Positions 1 through 6,447 of a stretch of 13,247 nt of DNA are shown one piece after another (position 1 is the stretch's first letter; each line of letters starts with the position of its first letter). Position numbers and translations under genes: made by a program. The stretch lies in assembly GCA_900548595.1 (NCBI GenBank), contig URLB01000051.1:1-13247 (forward strand), in the 5' to 3' direction. This stretch comes from an uncultured Eubacteriales bacterium (GTDB taxonomy: Bacteria > Bacillota > Clostridia > Lachnospirales > Anaerotignaceae). Below the pieces are notes generated by a model, which saw nothing but the letters and a program-made list of their open reading frames with translations, made no database searches and was not told where the DNA came from.

Positions 1-273
1 CAATCTCTCAAGTTCTTCAAAATATACGTCTAATCCTTTTTCGGTTATTCTGTAATTTCTTTTTCTTCCTATAACAGATGTTTCTTCTATAAGTTCCTCC
101 TCTTCAAATTTGGCAAGTATTGTATATAGTGTACCGGGTCCTAATTTAATTCTTTCTTTTGTTTTTTCCTCTATGTAAACGGCAATTTCCGTACCGCACA
201 TTTCGCCCTTTAACAATGCCATAAGTACATAAAACATTGTTTCAGTTAATATTTCAAGAGATTTTTTCGCCAT
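1..273 (-). CDS. PadR-family transcriptional regulator (3' end cut by window edge)
   Basis: The visible 91 codons start MAKKSLEILTETMFYVLMAL and continue through a winged helix: a GEMCGTEIAVYIEE helix, then LGPGTLYTILAKFEEEELIE (recognition helix and wing entry), then GRKRNYRITEKGLDV. The GTLYTIL and RKRNYRITEKG patterns are PadR hallmarks. PadR proteins are small dimeric repressors, often acting on their own operon and on a membrane or efflux gene downstream. The rest of the protein and any downstream partner lie outside the window. The ATG follows a GGGGTGA ribosome binding site by a few bases, and a consensus promoter overlapped by repeated TATCGATATTAT sites lies just upstream, which suggests autoregulation. 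Family assignment is secure; the controlled target is unknown. Confidence 0.9.
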   Translation of the reverse strand, partial: MAKKSLEILTETMFYVLMALLKGEMCGTEIAVYIEEKTKERIKLGPGTLYTILAKFEEEELIEETSVIGRKRNYRITEKGLDVYFEELERL

Positions 274-293
274 CCAATCACCCCAATATCGTA

Positions 294-329
294 TATCGAT
301 ATTATAACATCGAGTATCGATATTATCAA
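294..329 (-). promoter_or_regulatory. padR promoter overlapped by a repeated palindromic operator
   Basis: On the minus strand, TTGATA (324-329) and TATAAT (301-306) are separated by exactly 17 bp, a near-consensus sigma-A promoter. The 12-mer TATCGATATTAT occurs twice on the plus strand, at 294-305 and 315-326, 21 bp apart (two helical turns), each around a palindromic TATCGATA core. One copy overlaps the -10 and the other the -35. This is what an autorepressor operator looks like. Promoter and repeats are seen directly; binding by the PadR protein is inferred. Confidence 0.75.
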
Positions 330-433
330 CAATTCTCATTTTAGTTATTATGATTGCACAGTATTTATTAAATTTGCAGTAAGTGTTTAAACCAATTTAT
401 TATTTTTACTTTGTAACTTGTTATTTGTCATAG

Positions 434-469
434 AAAAAACAGCCATGTATCTATGATACACCGCTGTTT
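434..469 (-). terminator. Intrinsic terminator after thiM
   Basis: Just after the thiM stop, the minus strand forms a long hairpin. An outer AAACAGC/GCTGTTT stem (463-469 with 437-443) and an inner TGTATC/GATACA stem (455-460 with 446-451) are separated by a 2-nt internal mismatch, with an ATA loop. A run of T follows at 434-439. It closes the thiW-thiM operon. The remaining 331-433 region upstream of the padR promoter is AT-rich and I see no gene in it. Confidence 0.88.
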
Positions 470-472
470 AAC

Positions 473-1303
473 TCATTTTTTATAAACTTCATAATTAGCT
501 TTTTTTGCCAGTTGTTCTTCCGTTATATTAAAAACAGCGTCTATCATATCAGTTCTGAAAGTTGCATTACCCGTTTTGCTTTTGAGTCTTTTTTCTTCTG
601 CTATCTCACCGCATACGCCCATTGTAATCATTGCGGCACATGCAGAACCGAACATATCATTTGGAAATGTGCCGCAAAATGCACCGATAAGGGCTGTAAG
701 CATGCATCCCGATCCCGTAACCCTAGCCATAGTAGAACAACCGTTTCTAATTACAATTGTTTGTTGCCCGTCTGTAACAATATCCAGAATGCCGGAAACC
801 GCAATTACACTTTTTGTTTTCCTTGAAAGTTCCTCCACCATTACAACAAACTCCGAAAGATTTCCTTCCGTAACCTCATCAGATGTACTGACATCGACAC
901 CTTTACCCGATGTTTTCTGCCCGGCAAGAAATCTGATTTCGGAAGCATTCCCTCTTATTACAGAAAAATTTACATTTTCCAAAAGCCGTTTCCCCTCTCC
1001 CCGACGAAGTTCTGTTCCTCCAACGGCAACGGGGTCAAGAATTACCGGAATATTTAATTCGTTAGCCTTCTTACCGGCCAAAATCATAGAATCAATAAAA
1101 TCAATTGCTCCCATATTGCAGACCAATGCTGAAGAGCGAGTTACAGATTCTTCTACTTCTCTTATATCCTGCGACATTGACGGAGTACCGCCTGAAGCGA
1201 GAATTATATTGGCACAATCATTTACGGTAACAAAATTTGTAATGCACTGCACTAACGGCTGTTTTTCATGAATGGAATTAATATATTTCCCAAAGTCAAC
1301 CAT
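473..1303 (-). CDS. thiM: Hydroxyethylthiazole kinase ThiM
   Basis: ThiM phosphorylates 4-methyl-5-(2-hydroxyethyl)thiazole with ATP, feeding salvaged thiazole into thiamine phosphate synthesis in the cytoplasm. The 276-residue product has the family pattern: PLVQCITNFVTVNDCANI near the start, ASGGTPSMS, a conserved DPVAVG, the RGNASEI segment, VSGILDIVTDG, and the anion-hole loop VTGSGCMLTA with the catalytic cysteine at residue 200. I chose the ATG at 1303 because it has GGAGG about 9 bases upstream. An in-frame ATG seven codons earlier has no such site. The start lies inside the end of thiW (8-bp overlap), so the two are translationally coupled and share the TPP riboswitch upstream. Function is secure by family. 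Confidence 0.96.
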   Translation of the reverse strand: MVDFGKYINSIHEKQPLVQCITNFVTVNDCANIILASGGTPSMSQDIREVEESVTRSSALVCNMGAIDFIDSMILAGKKANELNIPVILDPVAVGGTELRRGEGKRLLENVNFSVIRGNASEIRFLAGQKTSGKGVDVSTSDEVTEGNLSEFVVMVEELSRKTKSVIAVSGILDIVTDGQQTIVIRNGCSTMARVTGSGCMLTALIGAFCGTFPNDMFGSACAAMITMGVCGEIAEEKRLKSKTGNATFRTDMIDAVFNITEEQLAKKANYEVYKK

Positions 1304-1808
1304 TACGTTTTTCCTCCAGTTCATTAAGCATACGGCTCAATGCTCCGCTTCGCTTTAAAATAAGCAGCACCGCTACGCCCATTGACGCTCCTACAACAGC
1401 CGCAGGTGTATAAAACGGTATGTAATAGAAAGGTGATTGTGCGTCCAATCCATAAAATATTTTCATCAACGGATACGACGCCATAGCTCCTAAAAATCCT
1501 GTTCCTATTATTTCCCCTACTGCTACAAGATAAATATTTTTTGTTTTACGATAAATTAAACCGCCGAGAATCGGACCGAATATAGCCCCTGTTACCGCTT
1601 GTATAGTTCTTCCCGACATCATTCGCATTACTCCGCACAAAAGTGCGCTTGCAAATCCATACCATGGTCCGACAAAAACAGCTGCCATTACATTAACAAA
1701 ATGTTGGAAAGGCGCCATAGCCGGAAAATAGACAAAAGTGTTTAGTACAAAAGCTAAACAAGCAAACATTGCTGTTAAAACCATATGTCTTACAGATTTC
1801 CTTTTCAT
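1296..1808 (-). CDS. thiW: ThiW, thiazole-specific ECF transporter S component
   Basis: ThiW is the substrate-binding membrane subunit of an energy-coupling-factor transporter predicted to import the thiazole precursor of thiamine. It relies on shared EcfA/A'/T subunits encoded elsewhere. The 170-residue product is hydrophobic with about five or six membrane spans. It carries typical ThiW stretches: VRHMVLTAMFACLAFVLNTF, FPAMAPFQHFVNVMAAVFVG, and a middle GPILGGLIYRKTKN. Its ATG is preceded by AAAGGAG with a 7-base spacer. It is followed with an 8-bp overlap by thiM, whose enzyme uses the imported substrate. The upstream leader holds a TPP riboswitch and terminator, so both genes should be off when thiamine is plentiful. 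The thiazole specificity comes from family knowledge and this context. Confidence 0.94.
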   Translation of the reverse strand: MKRKSVRHMVLTAMFACLAFVLNTFVYFPAMAPFQHFVNVMAAVFVGPWYGFASALLCGVMRMMSGRTIQAVTGAIFGPILGGLIYRKTKNIYLVAVGEIIGTGFLGAMASYPLMKIFYGLDAQSPFYYIPFYTPAAVVGASMGVAVLLILKRSGALSRMLNELEEKRNG

Positions 1809-1834
1809 TTTTATACTCCTTTACAAATGTGGAA

Positions 1835-1992
1835 ACGGCTGATATAAAGCCTAGAATAATTTTGTCTGCCGTATGCAGATAAATTCGGTCGATACTTAAG
1901 GGTATCCTCTCACGCCGGAACACGGCTTCCCATCGCTGTTATACAAGACCAAGGGGGCTCGCCCTCAGTCCGCCGCATCCATGCGGAATCAT
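1835..1992 (-). ncRNA. Structured leader RNA, possibly a HEARO / IscB omega-RNA-like element without its nuclease
   Basis: The minus strand between the riboswitch terminator and thiW has dense secondary structure and no convincing ORF. I see a CCGCA/UGCGG hairpin (1986-1973), a 9-bp GACUGAGGG/CCCUUGGUC hairpin (1970-1947), interleaved GGAA/UUCC and GCC/GGC pairs that could form a tight pseudoknot (1930-1914), GAUAC/GUAUC (1906-1891), UCUGC/GCAGA (1879-1865) and GGCU/AGCC (1851-1837). The segment starts immediately after an ATGA. That placement, and the motif string GGUC, GUGUUCCGGCGUGAGAGG, GUAUCGACC, resemble what I remember of HEARO RNA, the guide RNA of IscB. No IscB or HNH gene is here, so it would be an orphan copy. 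It could instead be an unrelated leader structure acting on thiW. Structure is seen; the family name is a recollection, not a search result. Confidence 0.42.
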
Positions 1993-2011
1993 ACCTCCTT
2001 TATAAAAAAGT

Positions 2012-2042
2012 ACAAAAATAAGGGCGCCTTATGCAGCGCCCC
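2012..2042 (-). terminator. Expression-platform terminator of the TPP riboswitch
   Basis: The minus strand has GGGCGC paired with GCGCCC (2036-2041 with 2022-2027) around an 8-base loop, followed by TTATTTTT. It sits about 20 bases downstream of the riboswitch aptamer and well before thiW, so it should stop transcription when TPP is bound. Confidence 0.85.
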
Positions 2043-2063
2043 ATAAAAAATCATCATCTATGA

Positions 2064-2144
2064 ATTTCCTACGGCGGCATTATCCGCATCAGGTTAAAGG
2101 GTCGAAGGTGATCCTTCCTCTCAGCCTGCTCTACAAGCTCCCCT
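2064..2144 (-). promoter_or_regulatory. TPP (THI-box) riboswitch controlling thiW-thiM
   Basis: Read on the minus strand the segment carries the conserved TPP aptamer blocks in order: GGGGAGC at the 5' side (2143-2137), GGCUGAGAGGA in the pyrimidine-sensing region (about 2126-2116), a variable P3 helix (GGAAGGAUCACCUUC), then CCUGAU-GC-GGAUAAUGCC in the pyrophosphate arm (about 2093-2076) and CGUAGG closing (2073-2068). The family binds thiamine pyrophosphate. The terminator immediately downstream and the thiazole genes beyond it fit an OFF switch by premature termination. Confidence 0.95.
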
Positions 2145-2161
2145 ATTTTTTATTTTAGTTT

Positions 2162-2190
2162 ATTATACTCCTCAAAATCAAATATTACAA
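2162..2190 (-). promoter_or_regulatory. Promoter of the thiW-thiM operon
   Basis: On the minus strand TTGTAA (2185-2190) and TATAAT (2162-2167) are 17 bp apart. The expected start near 2155 lies about 10 bases before the riboswitch aptamer. No GC-rich terminator separates ligA (ending at 2224) from this promoter, so ligA transcripts may also run into the riboswitch. Confidence 0.7.
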
Positions 2191-2223
2191 GCGTTATATA
2201 AAATATTGTCTCATATTCTATAA

Positions 2224-4152
2224 TTACTCTGTAAGTTTTAAAAAATCTTCTTCTGTTATAACAGGAATATTAAGCTCTTTTGCTTTTTTATTTTTAGAAG
2301 ACTCCGAAGTATTATCGTTATTTATCAGATAATTTGTTTTTGACGTAACGCTTCCCGTTACTTTCCCCCCAAGATTTTCAATAAAGGATTTTAATTCGTT
2401 CCTGTTTTTAAACTTTGTTACATCGCCTGTTATAACAAAATTAATTCCTCTAAGCTTGTCTGAAACTGTTTCAGAGGCGGTAAAAGTAATAATCTCAATT
2501 GCTTTATTAAACAGTTCCAGATTTTTTTCGTTATTAAAATATGAATGGATATTATGAGCTATAACCTCTCCGAAACCTTCAATATTTTTCAATTCATCCT
2601 CGTCAGCGTTTATAATATTGTTGATATTATTATCAAAATGTCTGCATAACAGTTTTGCATTTGCCAGTCCTACTTGATTTATTCCCAGAGCATTAATAAA
2701 ATTTTCAAGAGGAGATATCTTTGATTTTTCTATTGCAGATACCAGATTATCAAAACTTTTTTGTCCAAAGCCTTCCATTTCTTTGATCTCTGTATGATCT
2801 TTTATAAAATAAATATCAGTATAATTATTTAATATATTTATATCGGCAAACTTTTTTATTGTCTCTTCGGAAAGTCCCTCTATATTCATTGCCTCTCTTG
2901 ATACATAGTGTACAAGAGCCTTTATTTTTTGTGCGGAACAGTTTGGATTTGTGCAGTATAATTCCTTACCTTCCTTAAGAGCGCGAATTTCTGTTTCTCC
3001 TCCGCATACAGGACATGTCTCGGGGATTTTTTCCGTGTTGGAACGTGTAAGGTTTTCGGCAATCTGAGGAATAATCATGTTTGCCTTATAAACCTTTATT
3101 TTATCTCCTTTGCCGAGCATAAGACTTTCCATAACGCTGACGTTATGAACGCTTGCCCTATTAACCGTAGACCCCTCTATATCTACAGGCTCAAAAACGG
3201 CCACGGGATTTATTCGTCCTGTTCTGGAAGTATTCCATACTATTTCAAGCAAAGTTGTCTCAGCAAGTTCATCGCTCCACTTAAAAGCCAACGAGTCCTT
3301 TGGGAATTTTGCTGTCATTCCAAGCGAACGGCTATACGGTATGCTGTTATATGTCAGAACAAGACCGTCCGAGGCAAAATCATTATTTTCTATTTTATCG
3401 GCAAAAAATCCGACTTTATTTTTTATATCATCAGATCTTACAATATAATGTTCTACTACATCAAAACCAAGTTCAGAAAGAAAATCCATTTGGTCGCTTT
3501 TTTTCTCAAATTCCTTTCCTTCTGCGTAAACAAGGGTAAAAGCATAGAACATTACGTTTCTGTCCGCGGCAATTTTGCTGTTAAGCTGTCTTACAGTTCC
3601 ACTGCACAAGTTTCTTGGATTTTTATATACCTCATCATCATTAAGTGCGGAATTAATTCTGTTGAACTCTGTAAAAGTTATTATCCCCTCTCCCCTTAAG
3701 TTAAGTTCGCCTTCAAAGTTAATTTTTCCGGGAAGATTTTTAAAATATCTTGCGTTATGCGTTATGTCCTCACCTATTTCCCCGTTACCTCTTGTAACCG
3801 CTCTTTGTAAAACACCATGATTATAAGTAAGTACAATTGTAAGTCCGTCTAATTTCCAGCTTAATATACCTTCATTATCCCCCAACCAGTCAACTAATTT
3901 ATCTGTGTCTTTTGTCTTGTCAAGCGAAAGAATGGGACTTTCATGTTTTACTTTCTGAAGAGAACTGATTACAGTATATCCAACCCTTTGTGTAGGACTT
4001 CCACCGTAAATTATACCCGTACTTTTTTCAAGTTCAGATAATTCATCATACAGCTTGTCATATTCATGGTCGCTCATTATCTGTCGGTCTTCCTGATAAT
4101 ACGCCTGAGACGCTTCATTCAATATATTTATGAGCTCTTTCATTCTATCCAT
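2224..4152 (-). CDS. ligA: NAD-dependent DNA ligase LigA (divergent form)
   Basis: LigA seals nicks in duplex DNA using NAD+. The 642-residue product has the full domain order: Ia NAD-binding segment (AYYQEDRQIMSDHEYDKLYDEL, residues 17-38), adenylation domain with the nucleophile in WKLDG (Lys100), TRGNGEIGEDIT, RGE (Glu155) and NPRN, an OB fold with SRTGRINPVAVFEPV, a four-cysteine zinc finger (Cys380, 383, 400, 405), helix-hairpin-helix repeats (MEGFGQKSFDNL, IEGFGEVIAHNI) and a C-terminal BRCT domain from about residue 567. It is unusual: the Glu normally two residues before the nucleophile is Ser98, TRGDG is TRGNG, and the lysine expected in the DGVVVK motif is Thr267. It lies 6 bp after pcrA, the same pairing as in Bacillus. 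GGAG lies 9 bases before the chosen ATG. Confidence 0.93.
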   Translation of the reverse strand: MDRMKELINILNEASQAYYQEDRQIMSDHEYDKLYDELSELEKSTGIIYGGSPTQRVGYTVISSLQKVKHESPILSLDKTKDTDKLVDWLGDNEGILSWKLDGLTIVLTYNHGVLQRAVTRGNGEIGEDITHNARYFKNLPGKINFEGELNLRGEGIITFTEFNRINSALNDDEVYKNPRNLCSGTVRQLNSKIAADRNVMFYAFTLVYAEGKEFEKKSDQMDFLSELGFDVVEHYIVRSDDIKNKVGFFADKIENNDFASDGLVLTYNSIPYSRSLGMTAKFPKDSLAFKWSDELAETTLLEIVWNTSRTGRINPVAVFEPVDIEGSTVNRASVHNVSVMESLMLGKGDKIKVYKANMIIPQIAENLTRSNTEKIPETCPVCGGETEIRALKEGKELYCTNPNCSAQKIKALVHYVSREAMNIEGLSEETIKKFADINILNNYTDIYFIKDHTEIKEMEGFGQKSFDNLVSAIEKSKISPLENFINALGINQVGLANAKLLCRHFDNNINNIINADEDELKNIEGFGEVIAHNIHSYFNNEKNLELFNKAIEIITFTASETVSDKLRGINFVITGDVTKFKNRNELKSFIENLGGKVTGSVTSKTNYLINNDNTSESSKNKKAKELNIPVITEEDFLKLTE

Positions 4153-4158
4153 AAACTA

Positions 4159-6381
4159 TTACTCCGTTTCGACTTTCTTTAATTTTGATAATCCGGCCAT
4201 AAATTTTTTGGCGCCTTTTCCCGTAAACAAAACAGTTACTTCATAGTCAGCGCCCGCACTTTTTATGTCCTTAACCTCTCCTATGCCATACTTAGGAGCC
4301 CTTACTTTATCCCCTACTTTAAAATCAATTTCAACGTTAGTCGGTTTTGAAAGTTCGCTTTTATAGGGATTTGATATAATATTTCTTTTCACACCGCCTG
4401 CCGGGGAAAAACTCCAGTGTTTTATCGGATCATTCTGCGGCTTTTTAAACCTATTGTCCAGAAGTTCCGGCGGTAGCTCCGCCAAAAATCTTGACGGAGC
4501 ATTATACTGTATTTGTCCGTGCTGCATTCTGTGCAATGCGTATGTTAAAAACAGTTCTTTCCTTGCCCTTGTTATTCCTACATAGCAAAGTCTTCTTTCC
4601 TCCTCCATATCATTTGGGTCTCCCGATGATGTGGCTCTGCTTCCGGGAAAAAGACCTTCTTCCATACCGACCATAAAAACATACGGAAATTCAAGTCCTT
4701 TGGCGCTGTGCAAAGTCATAAGAACAACTGCGTCATCATTTTCATTATATGAATCTATATCGGCAACAAGCGCTATTTCCTCCAAAAACGCAGATAAAGT
4801 TGCGTCTTCGGTAGTTTTTTCAAATTCAACGGCTTTAGCTGTAAATTCGTCTATATTTTCAATTCTCATCATAGCGTCATCAGTACCGTCGGCTTCCAAT
4901 TCAGCTTTATATCCTGTTTCTTCCGCTACAGCCGCTATAAGTTCATGTACCTGCAATGATTCGGCTCGCTTTTTTAGGCTGCATATAAAATTATAAAAAT
5001 CCGTCAGTTTTTTTCCTCTTGCCTTAAGTTCAGGACATTCTCCTGCTCGTCCAAGGGCAGAAAATAGAGATATATTGCGTTCAACGGCTATACATTCAGC
5101 TGTTTCTATACTTTTTTCACCTATTCCTCTTTTCGGGACATTTATTATCCTTTTTATTGCGACTGTATCGGCTGAATTATCTATAAGTTTTAAATAAGCT
5201 AAAATATCTTTTATTTCTTTTCTCTCATAAAATCTTACGCCACCGAAAAGTTTATACGGTATTCCTTTTTTTACAAATCTGTCTTCTATTGCCCTGGACT
5301 GTGCGTTCGTACGGTATAGTACCGCAAAGTCACTGTAATTTGCCTTTCCGCCAATGGCGTTTTTATCTATTGTTTCGGAAACGAAAACAGCCTCTTCTAT
5401 GTCATTTTCAGACCTGAACACATGTATAACGCTTCCTGTGGTATTTTCAGTCCAGAGCGTCTTATCCTTTCTTGATTTGTTATTTCTGATAACGCTGTTG
5501 GCAGCTGACAGGATATTTTTTGTAGAACGGTAATTTTGCTCAAGTTTTATTACGCATGCATTCGGAAAGTCTTTTTCAAAATCCAAAATATTTCTTATAT
5601 TGGCGCCCCTCCAACCATATATACTTTGGTCGTCATCACCAACAACGCATAAATTACCGTATTTTGCGGCTAATAGTCTGACAAGTTCATATTGAGATGT
5701 GTTTGTATCCTGATATTCATCTACCATTATGTACTTAAATCTCTCCTGATATGCATTCAGTACATCAGGTCTTGTTCTGAACAAGTATACGGTTTTATAT
5801 ATTAAATCATCAAAATCAAGAGCATTGTTTCTCAAAAGTCTTGTTTGATACGCTTCATATACCCTTGATATTTTCCATGATCTTATATCCGCTTTATCAA
5901 CTTCTTTTAAGTAGTCCTCCCATGAGATCATTTCCTCTTTTAAATGACTGACCGCGCTTACAGCCGACCGTACCGTAAACAGTTTATCGGTAATACTCAT
6001 GTTAAGCTCTTTAAATACTTCCTTCATGACCTTTTCCTGGTCATCAGCATCATAAATGGAAAAATCCTTTGAATACCCTATTTTATCTATTTCCCGCCTT
6101 AATATTCTGACGCATGTAGAATGGAAAGTGCTTATCCATATATCCTGTGCAGCCGCTCCTGCCAATGCGTCAACTCTGTCCCGCATCTCCTTTGCGGCTT
6201 TATTAGTAAATGTAATCGCAAGAATATTATACGGTCTTATACCATGTTCCAGCATACTTGCTATTCGTACCGTAAGAGCACCTGTTTTTCCGGAACCCGC
6301 TCCCGCCAGTATCAAAACCGCTCCGTCTTTTTGAGCGACAGCTTTTTGCTGCATTGGATTCAACTGTTCAAAACCTATCAT
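4159..6381 (-). CDS. pcrA: ATP-dependent DNA helicase PcrA (UvrD/Rep family)
   Basis: PcrA is the essential superfamily 1A 3'-5' helicase of Gram-positive bacteria, used in repair, rolling-circle replication and removal of RecA or stalled RNA polymerase. In the 740-residue product the motifs are all visible: LNPMQQKAV (Q motif), GAGSGKT (27-33, Lys32), AITFTNKAAKEM, DEYQDT (221-226), VVGDDDQSIYGWRGA (246-260), EQNYRS (281-286), MTLHSAKGLEFPYVF, and ERRLCYVGITRARKEL. A Tudor-like C-terminal domain (VGDKVRAPKYGIGEV) of the type that binds RNA polymerase is present. I chose the second in-frame ATG because AGGAGA sits 7 bases before it; the ATG at 6387 is too close to that site. The gene is followed after 6 bp by ligA, with which it is surely co-transcribed. 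Confidence 0.96.
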   Translation of the reverse strand: MIGFEQLNPMQQKAVAQKDGAVLILAGAGSGKTGALTVRIASMLEHGIRPYNILAITFTNKAAKEMRDRVDALAGAAAQDIWISTFHSTCVRILRREIDKIGYSKDFSIYDADDQEKVMKEVFKELNMSITDKLFTVRSAVSAVSHLKEEMISWEDYLKEVDKADIRSWKISRVYEAYQTRLLRNNALDFDDLIYKTVYLFRTRPDVLNAYQERFKYIMVDEYQDTNTSQYELVRLLAAKYGNLCVVGDDDQSIYGWRGANIRNILDFEKDFPNACVIKLEQNYRSTKNILSAANSVIRNNKSRKDKTLWTENTTGSVIHVFRSENDIEEAVFVSETIDKNAIGGKANYSDFAVLYRTNAQSRAIEDRFVKKGIPYKLFGGVRFYERKEIKDILAYLKLIDNSADTVAIKRIINVPKRGIGEKSIETAECIAVERNISLFSALGRAGECPELKARGKKLTDFYNFICSLKKRAESLQVHELIAAVAEETGYKAELEADGTDDAMMRIENIDEFTAKAVEFEKTTEDATLSAFLEEIALVADIDSYNENDDAVVLMTLHSAKGLEFPYVFMVGMEEGLFPGSRATSSGDPNDMEEERRLCYVGITRARKELFLTYALHRMQHGQIQYNAPSRFLAELPPELLDNRFKKPQNDPIKHWSFSPAGGVKRNIISNPYKSELSKPTNVEIDFKVGDKVRAPKYGIGEVKDIKSAGADYEVTVLFTGKGAKKFMAGLSKLKKVETE

Positions 6382-6401
6382 AACCATATCTCCTATTATT
6401 T

Positions 6402-6434
6402 CAAAAACGGGACGTTAAATAGTTAACTTCCCGC
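6402..6434 (-). terminator. Intrinsic terminator between the SLH gene and pcrA
   Basis: The minus strand forms CGGGA/TCCCG (6429-6433 with 6408-6412), then a single A-G mismatch, then GTTAA/TTAAC around a 4-base loop, followed by TTTTTG. It lies a few bases after the SLH gene stop. Its T-run ends only about 8 bases before the pcrA ribosome binding site (6389-6394). Confidence 0.85.
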
Positions 6435-6447
6435 TTAAAATCAAAAA

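Noticed and set aside
331..433. Possible small gene or RNA in the AT-rich gap between padR and thiM
   Set aside because: No frame with a ribosome binding site and no stable hairpin other than the thiM terminator was seen.
576..1271. A 231-codon open frame on the plus strand inside thiM
   Set aside because: It is antisense to a clear ThiM gene, has no ribosome binding site of note and its translation is low-complexity Ser/Thr/Pro-rich text without any family pattern.
1693..1923. A 76-codon minus-strand frame covering the structured leader and the start of thiW
   Set aside because: It runs through the hairpins of the leader and out of frame into thiW, has no good ribosome binding site, and its product resembles no protein.
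1939..1992. A 17-codon leader peptide (MIPHGCGGLRASPLGLV) right after a perfect GGAGG
   Set aside because: The ribosome binding site is only one or two bases from the ATG, too close to work well, and the coding sequence consists of the arms of two RNA hairpins. It is more likely part of a structured RNA.
3145..3820. Overlapping plus-strand frames inside ligA
   Set aside because: They are antisense shadows of LigA codons, without family similarity or start signals.
4491..6426. Several plus-strand frames within pcrA
   Set aside because: They are shadows of a strongly conserved helicase gene on the other strand.
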